From an uncultured Pseudomonadales bacterium (GTDB lineage Bacteria; Pseudomonadota; Gammaproteobacteria; Pseudomonadales; Azotimanducaceae), in NCBI GenBank assembly GCA_937921865.1, contig CAKZWF010000039.1, forward strand, positions 32,194 to 96,193: a stretch of DNA of 64,000 nt. The letters run 5' to 3'. The position numbers and the translations under genes are program-made. The number at the start of each line of letters is the position of its first letter. The first letter of the stretch is position 1. The notes under the pieces were generated by a model. That model was given only the letters and a program-made list of their open reading frames with translations, was not told where the DNA came from and did no database searches. Shown in pieces: positions 47,624 through 56,690 of this stretch.

Positions 47624-48550
47624 TCAGACATCCGCAGTCACGATGCCCACCAGGTTGGCAAAGCAGGTGCGTTTGGCAACGTCGATAAAACCATCAATGA
47701 AGGGTGCATCACGCTGGTCAGCTCGCACAGCCGCATACAGAGTTGGCCAGATGCCCTCTTCACCCAGTGATTTCACTACCACAAAGTCCCGCTGCCGGTA
47801 CTCGTGCAGTGCCCAGTTAGGCAGACAACATACCCCTCGTGCGCTGGCGACCAGTTGGATCATCATTGTGGTCAGCTCTGCGGTTCTTACCCGTAGTGGT
47901 TCGACGCCAGCCGGCTCTAGGAAGGCGGTAAAAATGTCCAGCCGACTACGGTCTACGGGATAGGTAATGAGTACCTCGCCAGCCAGATCAGCCGGTTCGA
48001 TCCAGGGTTTCGATGCAAGTTCGTGATCTGTGGCCAGAGCCAGCTGAGCTTCATAGCTGAACAGAGGAACATAGCTCAAGCCAAGATCAGCCACCGGGTC
48101 TGCGGTGACGACCAGATCGAGATCTCCGCGGGCCAGCGCCGGCAGCGGCTCAAAGTGAAACCCACTGGCGATATCTAACTCAACGTCTGACCAGTGTTCA
48201 CGATACTCGTTGATCGCAGGCAACAGCCATTCGAAGCAGCTGTGGCACTCGATGGCCATATAGATCCGCCCCGATTCACCACCGGCCAGGCGCGCAAGAT
48301 CCAGTTCGGCACCATGAACCTGGGGCAGAACTTCATCAGCCAGTTTCAGCAGCCGCTTACCTGCCGTGGTAAATCGAACAGGTCGGGTTTTGCGGATGAA
48401 CAGACTAGCGCCAAGACGGGTTTCCAGGTCTTTCAACTGATGGGAGAGTGCTGATTGGGTCAGAAAAACCCGTTCTGCTGCCTCAACCAGACTGCCCGTG
48501 TCACGCAGCGCAACCAGGGTCCGTAAGTGGCGGAGTTCAATGTAGGACAT
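47624..48550 (-). CDS. metR: LysR-family regulator MetR
   Basis: A LysR-type transcription factor of 308 residues. The N-terminal winged helix-turn-helix includes LRTLVALRDTGSLVEAAER and TQSALSHQLKDLETRLG. The effector domain has IAIECHSCFEWLLPA-like sequence AIECHSCFEWLLPAINEYRE (shortened), LITYPVDRSRLD and LGEEGIWPTLYAAVR, matching E. coli MetR closely, which senses homocysteine and controls metE, metH and glyA. No such target gene is adjacent; a divergent HD-hydrolase gene lies 226 bases away, and no clear MetR box stands out between them. Confidence 0.88.
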   Translation of the reverse strand: MSYIELRHLRTLVALRDTGSLVEAAERVFLTQSALSHQLKDLETRLGASLFIRKTRPVRFTTAGKRLLKLADEVLPQVHGAELDLARLAGGESGRIYMAIECHSCFEWLLPAINEYREHWSDVELDIASGFHFEPLPALARGDLDLVVTADPVADLGLSYVPLFSYEAQLALATDHELASKPWIEPADLAGEVLITYPVDRSRLDIFTAFLEPAGVEPLRVRTAELTTMMIQLVASARGVCCLPNWALHEYRQRDFVVVKSLGEEGIWPTLYAAVRADQRDAPFIDGFIDVAKRTCFANLVGIVTADV

Positions 48551-48776
48551 AGATCATAATCCAATTGTGGACGCACGCGAATTTCGCAATCCAGCCGTCC
48601 GTGTTACATGAATTCCAGTCATCCAAAGCGTTGCTGTCTTGCGATCTATTCATCCATTATAAAGAAGTAATCGACGACAATCAGGACAGTTGGGCCTGAA
48701 CCCAACGAATTGAGCAGTAGAACACGAAGCAATAAAAACGGCTCAATTAGACTGCCCCGGCACTGTAGGAATCTCT

Positions 48777-49664
48777 ATGTTCAACGCCAATCGCATCGTC
48801 ATTGACGCTTTCGTTGCCGACGCTCTACAACGCTATCACGCGGCCTTTCCGAGTCCGGAGCCGGGTTATGAAGCGGTGATTGAGCAGGCTGCACGTACTG
48901 CGCTGGAAACCCTGCTGCAGTGTGATTGTCCTTACCACGATGTTCAGCACACACTGCTGGTTGCTGATGCCGGCCAGACCATTCTTCACGGGCGTTTGAT
49001 TTCCCAAGGCGATGTCACTCAGCTGGACTGGATACACGCCCTGGTCGCAATGCTCTTTCACGACATTGGTTACGTTCGCGGGCTGCTCAGGGATGACGGT
49101 GACGACAGCTATATCGCTGACGCAGCAGGTAATCGGATCACGCTGGCGATCGGTTCCACTGATGCTTCGTTAATGCCTTATCACGTTGCCAGGGGCTGCC
49201 TGTTCGTCCAGGAGCGATTTTCTCACCACCCGATTCTCGATGTCGACGTCATTGCGTTACATATCGACATGACCCGGTTCCCGGTACCTTCAGACAGCCA
49301 CTTTCAGAAGGTGGATACTTTTTCCGGGCTGGTTCGTGCCGCCGATCTGATCGGGCAGATGGGTGATCCGGCCTACGATCGCAAGCTGGCCAAACTCTTC
49401 ACCGAATTTGTCGAAACTGGAGAAGCCGAGCGGCTCGGTTACCACAACGCTCTCGAACTGAAAGTCGGGTTCCCGGAATTCTTCTACGACCAGGTGTATC
49501 CGTATATCACCGAAGGATTGCGCTTTCTGCGTCGAACCGACGAGGGCCAGCAGTGGATCACCAGTCTGTTTCATCGGGTCCAGTCACACCAGAACACGCC
49601 GGCCGCGCTTGCTGCTGTTGAAAACGCCCCGAATCGCCCTCAGATCGCGGTCAGCAATCAGTAG
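48777..49664 (+). CDS. HD-domain phosphohydrolase
   Basis: A 295-residue HD-fold metal-dependent hydrolase. The metal ligands are candidates in CPYHDVQHT, the HD pair LFHDIGYVRG, and later IALHIDMTRF. Members cleave cyclic nucleotides, nucleotides or phosphate esters; the exact substrate is unknown. AGGAA is near ATG 48777. It lies 50 bases upstream of the glycosyltransferase gene on the same strand and may belong to that cluster. Confidence 0.82.
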   Translation: MFNANRIVIDAFVADALQRYHAAFPSPEPGYEAVIEQAARTALETLLQCDCPYHDVQHTLLVADAGQTILHGRLISQGDVTQLDWIHALVAMLFHDIGYVRGLLRDDGDDSYIADAAGNRITLAIGSTDASLMPYHVARGCLFVQERFSHHPILDVDVIALHIDMTRFPVPSDSHFQKVDTFSGLVRAADLIGQMGDPAYDRKLAKLFTEFVETGEAERLGYHNALELKVGFPEFFYDQVYPYITEGLRFLRRTDEGQQWITSLFHRVQSHQNTPAALAAVENAPNRPQIAVSNQ

Positions 49665-49714
49665 TCATCCTTCTGACGAGTCAGTAGAATCCCGGGTCTT
49701 TTGCCGGTAACACC

Positions 49715-50989
49715 ATGTCCGAACTGGCGCTTACCCCAGCCAGCCAGAAACAGACCAGCCTGCGCATTGCGCTGCTTGGCTATCGCAGCAATCCTTTCTC
49801 GGGCGGACAGGGCGTTTATCTGAAATATCTCTCCCGTGCGCTGCGTACGTCTGGTCACCAGGTTGATGTGATCTCCGGAGAACCCTATCCGCAGCTCGAT
49901 CCCGGCATCAAACTGATCAAGCTCCCCGGCCTCAATCTGTTTGCGGCCGATAATCATCTGACCGCCCTGCGTCCGAAACATCTACTTTCCTGGACCGACA
50001 CCTTCGAATGGCTGTCGATGGCCACCGGCGGATTCCCTGAACCTTATACCTATGGCCGCAGGGTGGCCGCATACCTGCGCCAGAATCGCGACCGTTACGA
50101 TCTGGTTCACGACAATCAATGCCTGAGCTGGGGTACCGCGAGCATCCAGCAGCAGCTGCCCCTTCTGACCACCATTCATCACCCGATCACCTGGGATCGC
50201 CAGATCGCGCTAGCCCACGCCGAAGACTGGAAACATCAACTGCTGATCCGTCGCTGGCATCACTTCCTGACTATGCAGGGTAAGGTTGCCCGACGCCTGG
50301 AACACATAGTGACCGTCAGTGAACGTTCCCGGCAGGACATCTGCCGCGCATTTGCCATTGATCCCAACAGAATTCACGTCATTTACAACGGCATCGACAC
50401 CGAAGTCTTTTATCCGGAACCCAGCATCGCTCGAAATCCCTGGCAGCTGATTACTACTGCCAGTGCAGATCAGCCCCTCAAGGGTACACAGCATCTGATC
50501 CCTGCGTTTGCGCAACTGTGTCAGAGACATCCCCGTTTAACCCTGGTTTTCATCGGCAAACCCAAACCCGGCGGCCCAACTGAGCAGCTTATTGACGCAC
50601 ACGGGGTTGCTGAGAAGATCCGCTTCGTTCACGGCATCAGCGACGACGAGATCCGGCATCTCTACGCCAGTTCCGCGATTGCAGTTGTGCCTTCAGAATA
50701 CGAAGGCTTTGGTTTTCCAGCCGGAGAAGCCATGGCCTGCGGTCTGCCTGTTGTCAGCACAGACGGAGGCGCGCTGCCGGAAGTCGTCGGCGAGGCTGCA
50801 AGCGTCGTACCGGTTGGCAATCCGTCCGCACTGGCTGGTGCCATTGAAGAACTGCTGAATAATCCAGCGTTGCGTGAAAACCTTGCCCGCGCCGGCGCAA
50901 AACGCATTCGGACCCACTTCACCTGGCAACAGGCAGCGCAGCAGATGGGCGAACTCTACCAGCAGATCATCAACGGTGATCGCTCATGA
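49715..50989 (+). CDS. Family 4 glycosyltransferase
   Basis: A GT-B fold enzyme of 424 residues. The N-terminal domain has ALLGYRSNPFSGGQGVYLKYL, the GGxG loop that contacts the acceptor or donor. The C-terminal domain has VIYNGIDTEVF, ASADQPLKGTQHL and the E-x7-E donor motif in EGFGFPAGEAMACGLPVV. It is a soluble retaining glycosyltransferase; its acceptor is not known. It is the first gene of a compact set and overlaps the methyltransferase gene by four bases. Confidence 0.92.
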   Translation: MSELALTPASQKQTSLRIALLGYRSNPFSGGQGVYLKYLSRALRTSGHQVDVISGEPYPQLDPGIKLIKLPGLNLFAADNHLTALRPKHLLSWTDTFEWLSMATGGFPEPYTYGRRVAAYLRQNRDRYDLVHDNQCLSWGTASIQQQLPLLTTIHHPITWDRQIALAHAEDWKHQLLIRRWHHFLTMQGKVARRLEHIVTVSERSRQDICRAFAIDPNRIHVIYNGIDTEVFYPEPSIARNPWQLITTASADQPLKGTQHLIPAFAQLCQRHPRLTLVFIGKPKPGGPTEQLIDAHGVAEKIRFVHGISDDEIRHLYASSAIAVVPSEYEGFGFPAGEAMACGLPVVSTDGGALPEVVGEAASVVPVGNPSALAGAIEELLNNPALRENLARAGAKRIRTHFTWQQAAQQMGELYQQIINGDRS

Positions 50990-51702
50990 GTCTGGAAACG
51001 ATCAATTTTTCGAAACTGAATCTGCGTCCCGGAGACCGGGTGCTGGACCTAGGTTGCGGCGAGGGCCGTCACGCGATCACCGCTTATCTGGAGGGAGCAG
51101 TTCATATCGTCGGCCTGGATCTTTCCAGCAACGATCTGAATACCGCCAAGGAGCGATTTAGAGATTTTGCCGTCGACGATGAGAATCGCAGCGTTGCATT
51201 TCTGAGAGCCAGCGGCCTGCAGCTGCCATTTGCTGACGCCAGCTTCGACAAGGTTATCTGTGCAGAGGTCCTCGAACACATCCCGGACTACCAGAGCGTG
51301 CTCGACGAAATCCGCCGGGTCTTGAAACCAGGCGGTGTGTTTGCCGCCAGCGTGCCGCGGTTCTGGCCTGAATGGGTCTGCTGGCGTTTGTCTGATGCCT
51401 ATCATGAAGTCGAAGGCGGACATGTCAGGATATTCCGCAGCAACGAACTGCGCAGCGCTATCGAGCGACGCGACATGCTCCAGTTCAGCTGGCACTGGGC
51501 TCATGGCCTGCATTCTCCCTACTGGTGGCTGCGCTGTCTGTTCTGGGAACGGGGTGCCAGTTTCGGGCCAGTCAACGCCTACCATCGCTTCTTAGTCTGG
51601 GATCTGATGAAAAAACCAGCGCTCAGCCGTTGGCTCGAAAAGATCTGTAACCCCCTGTGGGGCAAAAGCATCGTTATGTACTTCGTCCGGGAAAACGCAT
51701 GA
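50986..51702 (+). CDS. Class I SAM-dependent methyltransferase
   Basis: A 238-residue methyltransferase. The SAM-binding motif I is DRVLDLGCGEGRHAITA, followed by an acidic motif (VGLDLSSND), motif IV FDKVICAEVLEHIPDY and LKPGGVFAASVP. This is the UbiE/Methyltransf_11 type. It overlaps the glycosyltransferase gene upstream and the next gene downstream by four bases each, so it likely methylates a product of the cluster. Confidence 0.9.
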   Translation: MSLETINFSKLNLRPGDRVLDLGCGEGRHAITAYLEGAVHIVGLDLSSNDLNTAKERFRDFAVDDENRSVAFLRASGLQLPFADASFDKVICAEVLEHIPDYQSVLDEIRRVLKPGGVFAASVPRFWPEWVCWRLSDAYHEVEGGHVRIFRSNELRSAIERRDMLQFSWHWAHGLHSPYWWLRCLFWERGASFGPVNAYHRFLVWDLMKKPALSRWLEKICNPLWGKSIVMYFVRENA

Positions 51703-52748
51703 ACAACCGGGAAATTGCAGAGCTGACCGCCGCGTATATTGCCAGGGTGCAACAACCCAGCGGTGCCATCCCATGGTTTGACGGCGGCACACTGGATCCC
51801 TGGGATCACGTCGAGTCTGCGATGGGTTTATCGATTGGCGGTTATCACGCTCAGGCGGAAGCCGCCTACGACTGGATGGCGCAACAACAGCATCCACAAG
51901 GCTACTGGCTTGCCGCCTACCGGGACGACAAAGTAGTCGACGGCACACGCGCCGAAACCAACTTTGTCGCCTACATCGCCACCGGTGTCTGGCACCACTT
52001 CCTGGTGACTGGAAATCTGCAGTTTCTGGAACGGCTGTGGCCTACCGTTGAAAAAGCACTGAATTTCGTCAGCGAATTGCAGTCACCCCACGGCGAAATC
52101 TACTGGGCCCTCGATACCCGCACCGGGATCAACAAAGATGCGCTGATCACCGGCTGCAGCTCTATTTACAAAAGTTTCGAGTGCGCACTCAACATTGCCG
52201 CGACCCTGGATCGCCCGATCGAGCAATGGCTCGATGTGCGAAACCGACTCGGCGTCGCGCTACGGGAGCGGCCGGAACGATTCGACCGAACCTGGGAGAG
52301 CAAAGAACGGTATTCGATGGACTGGTTCTATCCGATTCTCGCGGGCATTGTTGAAGACAAAGCGGCACAGCAGAGACTGGCGCAGCGATGGGCTGAATTT
52401 GTTGATCCGGAACTCGGCTGTCGCTGCGTATCGGATCAGCCCTGGGTCACCATTGCAGAATCCTGCGAACTGACCATGGCCTGCCTTGCGGCCGGTGAGC
52501 CGGAAAAAGCCAGAGCACTGTTTGCCAACCTGACCCGTTATCAGGTGGAAGACGGCTCCTGGTGGACAGGCTACGCATTTGCCGACGATGTGATGTGGCC
52601 GGATGAGCGGCCAACCTGGACTGCCGGTGCTGTGCTGCTCGCAATCGATGCACTCGATAAGATAACCGGTGCTGCCCGACTGTTTACCTGCCAGGCAGTT
52701 GCTTCAACCGAGTCGACGCAGGACACCAAGCGTGTGAGTGGTGGTTAA
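51699..52748 (+). CDS. Alpha-toroid protein (prenyltransferase/glycosidase-like)
   Basis: A 349-residue soluble protein built of helical repeats with the PxGxxPWF/WxxxxYR pattern of the (alpha/alpha)6 toroid: GAIPWFDGGTLDPWDHVES, HPQGYWLAAYRDD and EDGSWWTGYAFADD. The fold is shared by squalene cyclases, prenyltransferases and many glycoside hydrolases/lyases. The abundance of Trp, Asp and Glu fits carbohydrate binding. ATG 51699 overlaps the methyltransferase stop (ATGA), so the longer frame is rejected. The last 45 bases overlap the convergent methyltransferase gene. Confidence 0.75.
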   Translation: MNNREIAELTAAYIARVQQPSGAIPWFDGGTLDPWDHVESAMGLSIGGYHAQAEAAYDWMAQQQHPQGYWLAAYRDDKVVDGTRAETNFVAYIATGVWHHFLVTGNLQFLERLWPTVEKALNFVSELQSPHGEIYWALDTRTGINKDALITGCSSIYKSFECALNIAATLDRPIEQWLDVRNRLGVALRERPERFDRTWESKERYSMDWFYPILAGIVEDKAAQQRLAQRWAEFVDPELGCRCVSDQPWVTIAESCELTMACLAAGEPEKARALFANLTRYQVEDGSWWTGYAFADDVMWPDERPTWTAGAVLLAIDALDKITGAARLFTCQAVASTESTQDTKRVSGG

Positions 52749-53324
52749 CTCTTCAAACAGCCCGGATGCCAGCGCCAGCTGATAGATATTGTATGGGGCC
52801 TGCCCACCGTCTTCCGGTTTCTCAAAGATATCGTGTATCGCCAGATAGCCCCCGATCATGATTTTCGGGGCCCAACTGCGGTAATCGGCACACGCTGCCG
52901 CTTCGCTGTGACCACCATCTATGAATACCAGAGACAACGGCGTATTCCAGTGACGAGCGGCAAGCGCGCTGGTCGCAACAATCGGCACCACATGATCAGC
53001 CAGTCCAGCCCTGTCGAGAGTTCGTCGGAATTCCCGAAACGAATCCATCTTAAGAGCATCCGCATCGAACAGGTCAGGATCGTGGTATTCCTCTCCTAAC
53101 TGATGTTCTTCACTTCCCCGATGGTGATCGATCGCAAATAACAGCTGGTCAGCCTCGCAGCAGGCACTGCCAAGATAGACAGTAGACTTGCCACAATAGG
53201 ACCCTACTTCCAGACAAGGCCCCAGACGTGCTGCTGATTTCGCGAGCTCGTAGAGTCTGGCACCCTCCTGCGGTGCGAGAAAGCCTTTGACGGAATCAGG
53301 GTCGATTGGTAACCGCATGCTCAT
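52704..53324 (-). CDS. Class I SAM-dependent methyltransferase (TylF/Methyltransf_24-like)
   Basis: A 206-residue methyltransferase with motif I LGPCLEVGSYCGKSTVYLG and acidic AIDHHRGS, then LVFIDGGHSEAAACADYRSW, where the DGxH-type motif is typical of the Methyltransf_24/TylF-type sugar O-methyltransferases. It is convergent with the alpha-toroid gene and overlaps it by 45 bases at their 3' ends, an unusually deep overlap. It faces away, so its promoter lies near 53330-53420. Its neighbours suggest action on the same glycoconjugate. Confidence 0.85.
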   Translation of the reverse strand: MSMRLPIDPDSVKGFLAPQEGARLYELAKSAARLGPCLEVGSYCGKSTVYLGSACCEADQLLFAIDHHRGSEEHQLGEEYHDPDLFDADALKMDSFREFRRTLDRAGLADHVVPIVATSALAARHWNTPLSLVFIDGGHSEAAACADYRSWAPKIMIGGYLAIHDIFEKPEDGGQAPYNIYQLALASGLFEELTTTHTLGVLRRLG

Positions 53325-53420
53325 ATCCTGCGAGAAGGAGTTCGCAAACTCCTGAATTTACATTGCATTTTCATTTGCGAGGACTACACTTCCCGAAGCC
53401 CTGCCAAGCAAAATACTGTT

Positions 53421-53555
53421 ATGAAGCACGACAACGAGTTCTACACGGAGTCTGCAGAGCCGGAATACCTCCTGGCTTTCGGCCCCGCGGATCACCACTA
53501 CGAGTCCGAAGAGGACGAAGAAGAGGCCTGTTTTTACGTGCTGGGATACAACTGA
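53421..53555 (+). CDS. Small acidic protein, uncertain
   Basis: A 44-codon frame with ATG 53421 and TGA 53553. The product is very acidic (a run of Glu/Asp in YESEEDEEEACFYVLGY) with no membrane segment or known motif. It fills the gap between two minus-strand genes and ends one base before the stop of the convergent membrane-protein gene. No convincing Shine-Dalgarno is seen. Confidence 0.4.
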   Translation: MKHDNEFYTESAEPEYLLAFGPADHHYESEEDEEEACFYVLGYN

Positions 53556-53556
53556 G

Positions 53557-53748
53557 CTAGCTCCCTCCCAGCGCGAAAAAGACGAACACAAAGGCGAACG
53601 GCAACGCCGCGGCAATGTACCCGACCAGATTGAGTACGTCGTTGCGTTCACGATCTTCTGCGTCCAGAGAAAGGCGCGAGCCCGCCAGCAACCAGACGCC
53701 ACCCCCTAAGAGAAACGCGATCAGCGTGGTCATTATTACTGCGGCCAT
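53557..53748 (-). CDS. Small two-helix membrane protein, unknown
   Basis: A 63-residue protein with transmembrane helices at about residues 3-22 and 42-60 separated by a short charged loop (LDAEDRERND). No family is recognised. It is a single gene divergent from the next small gene (68-base gap). Confidence 0.6.
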   Translation of the reverse strand: MAAVIMTTLIAFLLGGGVWLLAGSRLSLDAEDRERNDVLNLVGYIAAALPFAFVFVFFALGGS

Positions 53749-53816
53749 CAGGGTGTTGCATCAGCGTCTGTGGTTATCCGTCCTATACTTATCGAGATGA
53801 CCACCGGAGTCAAAAC

Positions 53817-54143
53817 ATGTCTGATTCCAACAGCCATCGACAGCTGCTGGTTCGCTGTGTAGTTACCAACACTGGCGCGGCAGAGCGCGTTAACAGAATC
53901 AACATCGCGATCTACGATCATCAGACCAGCTTCTGCAACACTGTCCACAGATCTGTACCTTCTGCCGACAGCCCTCGGGCTCAGGAGCTGTTACTTGGTA
54001 GAATTGCGCTGACTGCCCGGCAGTCAGATGACGTGATCATGGAAATTGACGCGGGCATGGCCGGAGTTGGTGAGGTACTGGCAGATCTGGTGAACCTGGG
54101 TTGTGCGCTGACCGACTCCCAGCTGACGTCCACGCCGGAATAA
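53817..54143 (+). CDS. Hypothetical small protein
   Basis: A 108-residue soluble protein without signal, membrane segment or recognised motif. The codon use is normal for the window and the frame is followed by a strong hairpin, both supporting a real gene. Function unknown. Confidence 0.55.
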   Translation: MSDSNSHRQLLVRCVVTNTGAAERVNRINIAIYDHQTSFCNTVHRSVPSADSPRAQELLLGRIALTARQSDDVIMEIDAGMAGVGEVLADLVNLGCALTDSQLTSTPE

Positions 54144-54168
54144 AGGTTCGATCTGCTAGCGGCAACAA

Positions 54169-54233
54169 AACACCGGGACGCGCTCCCGGTGTTCTGATCT
54201 GCTGACAAACTGATTAAAGATCAGTTTGTCAGC
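54169..54233. terminator. Two adjacent hairpins between convergent genes
   Basis: The first hairpin has perfect 10-bp arms (54169-54178, 54184-54193) and a 5-base loop, and is GC-rich. The second has perfect 14-bp arms (54201-54214, 54220-54233) with a 5-base loop and overlaps the SDR stop codon. They lie between converging genes, so they probably act as a bidirectional terminator pair, although neither is followed by a long T run. Confidence 0.7.
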
Positions 54234-55098
54234 CACCCAACTGCAGCATGCCGCGGGGCGCTGCACCGGTTAGGTCGGTGATCTTGTCGAAATTATCCGC
54301 AATGTCTTCGACCGAAGCATCGAGGCCGAGATCCACTCCCTGATTTTCAACCACACAGGCCATCGAGTAGCGGCTGCCCGCCGCCTGCACGATGACACCG
54401 TTCGGAGCATCTTCGGTACACAGATAAACCACAGCAGGTGTGATGTGCTCCGGACCGAGGGCTGATTGTGCGGCTTCCGGAATCAGGTCTTCGGTCATTC
54501 TGGTCACAGCCACCGGGGCAATCGAGTTGGTGTGAATGTTGTACTTAGCACCTTCGATTTTCAGGGTGTTCATGAAACCAACCAGGCCCAGCTTGGCTGC
54601 ACCGTAGTTAGTCTGGCCGAAGTTGCCAAACAGACCTGACGGCGAGGTGGTCATGACGATACGCCCATAACCCTGTTCACGCATGATCGGCCAAACTGCC
54701 TTGGTGACATAGGCTGCGCCCATCAGGTGAACATCGATGACCGTCTGGAAATCATCTGCGTCCATTTTCACAAAAGACTTATCACGCAGAATGCCGGCGT
54801 TGTTGATCAGGATATCGACGCGTCCCCAGGCCTTCATCGCGTCTTCGACGATGCTCACCGCACCCTGGCGGTCCGAAACCGAACCGCCATTGGCAATGGC
54901 TTCGCCGCCAGCGGCCTTGATTTCTTCGACCACGGCCAGCGCGGCTTCAGAATTGCCGCCAGTACCGTCCATCGCACCGCCAAGATCGTTAACGACCACT
55001 TTCGCACCCCGACTCGCCAGCTCCAGTGCGTGGCAACGGCCCAGGCCTCCGCCAGCGCCTGTGACGATGGCAACTTTTCCTTCGAATGAATAGCTCAT
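54229..55098 (-). CDS. SDR dehydrogenase, MFE-2-like (3-hydroxyacyl-CoA type)
   Basis: A short-chain dehydrogenase of 289 residues. The NAD(P) loop is TGAGGGLGR near residue 14, NNAG is followed by the catalytic Ser in TTSPSGLFG and the YGAAK pair. The NDLGGAMDG and NFGQTNYGAAKLG sequences are those of the (3R)-hydroxyacyl-CoA dehydrogenase domain of peroxisomal multifunctional enzyme 2, which acts on branched and long-chain acyl-CoAs. It is the last gene of the carboxylase operon, 34 bases after the carboxyltransferase. Confidence 0.9.
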   Translation of the reverse strand: MSYSFEGKVAIVTGAGGGLGRCHALELASRGAKVVVNDLGGAMDGTGGNSEAALAVVEEIKAAGGEAIANGGSVSDRQGAVSIVEDAMKAWGRVDILINNAGILRDKSFVKMDADDFQTVIDVHLMGAAYVTKAVWPIMREQGYGRIVMTTSPSGLFGNFGQTNYGAAKLGLVGFMNTLKIEGAKYNIHTNSIAPVAVTRMTEDLIPEAAQSALGPEHITPAVVYLCTEDAPNGVIVQAAGSRYSMACVVENQGVDLGLDASVEDIADNFDKITDLTGAAPRGMLQLGG

Positions 55099-55132
55099 GA
55101 ACTCTCTCAGATTTTAAAAGCGCGGTATTGTA

Positions 55133-56686
55133 CTAGGGTCGGATACCAAACTGCACAGGTCCTGTGAGTGTCTCCAGCTGCGGCTGAATCCACTCTATCC
55201 AGCGGCACAACACCGGCCGGGTCTCCCGGGGATCAATCAGTTCGTGTACCGCGAATGACTCGGCCTGGGGGAACGGCGAGCGATTCTCCCGAAGTTTGTC
55301 CTCGAGCTCTTTGCGTTTCGCTTCCGGATCTTCAGCAGCGGCAATCTCCCGATGAAAAGCAACCGCAACTCCACCTTCGAGCGGTAGCGCGCCGGACTCC
55401 ATGGAAGGCCAGGAAATCACATAAGCGTCATTAGCGTAATGTGCGGCTGTTGCCACACCAAAACCCTTGTGCACTTTGATCGACGCCCATGGCACGGTTG
55501 CCTGTGCAGCCGCCGCCACCGCGGCCATCCCATAGCGGATTGTCCCCGCCCGCTCGGACTCCGGGCCAATCATAAACCCAGGCTGATCGACAAAATTCAC
55601 CACAGGCAGGTGAAAGGTGTCACACATCTCGATGAAGCGTCGGTATTTCTGCGCCGCCTCCGCCGTCATAGCTCCGGCATAGTGGCGGCAGTCATTGCCG
55701 CAAACGCCTACCGGCTGACCGTTCAGTCTCGCCAGTGCGACAATCTGGCTAGGTCCGTAGGCCTGACCCATTTCAAAAACCGATCCGATATCCATGACCA
55801 TTTCGATGATTGCGCGCATGTCGAAAGGCGCATTGGACTCCTTGGGCACGATGTTGAGCAGTTCAGGCTCCATACGCTCAACATCGTCATCACACGCCTG
55901 GCGGGGCGCACGCTGCCAGACATGGCTGGGTAAATAGCTCAGGAACCGGCGCATCTGCCGGAAGGCATCGTGTTCGTCTTCGGCAACATTGTCGACGATG
56001 CCTGAGACAGCATGGACATCGACGCCACCCAGCTCTTCTTTACTCAACCGCACGCCCAGGGCCCGCTCTACAAGAGCGGGTCCACCAATCAGGATCTGTG
56101 AAGTTTCCCGGGTCATCACCGAAAAATGCGAGGCAACCAGGCGACCGGCTGGAAAACCTGCCACGGCACCCATAGCACCGGATACCACCGGCACCTGGCC
56201 CATCGCATCCGCAATGATCTTGAACCTTGGTTCGGTAAATACCGGCTCGCCTACTGTGCCGCCTTTGCGGCTACTGCCTTTAACACTGCCACCACCACCT
56301 TCAAGCAGGCGTATCAGCGGCACCTTGAACTGCACCGCCATGTGCTCGGCATAAACGCTTTTACGCAATCCGGCCGCATTCGGAGAACCGCCTTTCAGAG
56401 TGAAGTCTTCGCCCCCAACCGCAACCCGCCGACCCTCCACCGCGCCGAAGCCAACCACATAGTTGGCGGGCGCATAGCCCAGCAGCTGGTCGTTGTCATC
56501 ATATTCAGGGGTTGCCGTAGCCTGGCCGTGCTCCTGAAAAGACCCTGGATCGAGCAATGCGTCAATGCGCTCGCGAATGGTCAGACGGCCGCGAGCGTGC
56601 TGTTTAGCAATGCCCTCCGGACCGCCCTGCTGCTTCGCCAGCGCTCGACGCTGCTCGAGTTCCTGAACTTCTTTTTCCCAGCTCAT
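55133..56686 (-). CDS. Acyl-CoA carboxylase carboxyltransferase (beta) subunit
   Basis: A biotin-dependent carboxyltransferase that carries CO2 from carboxybiotin to an acyl-CoA. At 517 residues it is the PccB/MccB/AccD-type of ~510-540. The N-terminal domain has GRLTIRERIDALLDPGSF and the glycine loop LLEGGGGSVKGS; the C-terminal half has FVDQPGFMIG and GVATAAHYANDAYVISWPS. I chose ATG 56686, four bases after the crotonase stop; the frame is open to 56719. No biotin carboxylase (alpha) subunit is in the window, so that partner must be encoded elsewhere. Confidence 0.92.
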   Translation of the reverse strand: MSWEKEVQELEQRRALAKQQGGPEGIAKQHARGRLTIRERIDALLDPGSFQEHGQATATPEYDDNDQLLGYAPANYVVGFGAVEGRRVAVGGEDFTLKGGSPNAAGLRKSVYAEHMAVQFKVPLIRLLEGGGGSVKGSSRKGGTVGEPVFTEPRFKIIADAMGQVPVVSGAMGAVAGFPAGRLVASHFSVMTRETSQILIGGPALVERALGVRLSKEELGGVDVHAVSGIVDNVAEDEHDAFRQMRRFLSYLPSHVWQRAPRQACDDDVERMEPELLNIVPKESNAPFDMRAIIEMVMDIGSVFEMGQAYGPSQIVALARLNGQPVGVCGNDCRHYAGAMTAEAAQKYRRFIEMCDTFHLPVVNFVDQPGFMIGPESERAGTIRYGMAAVAAAAQATVPWASIKVHKGFGVATAAHYANDAYVISWPSMESGALPLEGGVAVAFHREIAAAEDPEAKRKELEDKLRENRSPFPQAESFAVHELIDPRETRPVLCRWIEWIQPQLETLTGPVQFGIRP

Positions 56687-56690
56687 CACT

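Noticed and set aside
48551..48776. MetR box between metR and the HD-hydrolase gene
   Set aside because: No TGAA-N5-TTCA site could be found; only a partial TGAATTC is present.
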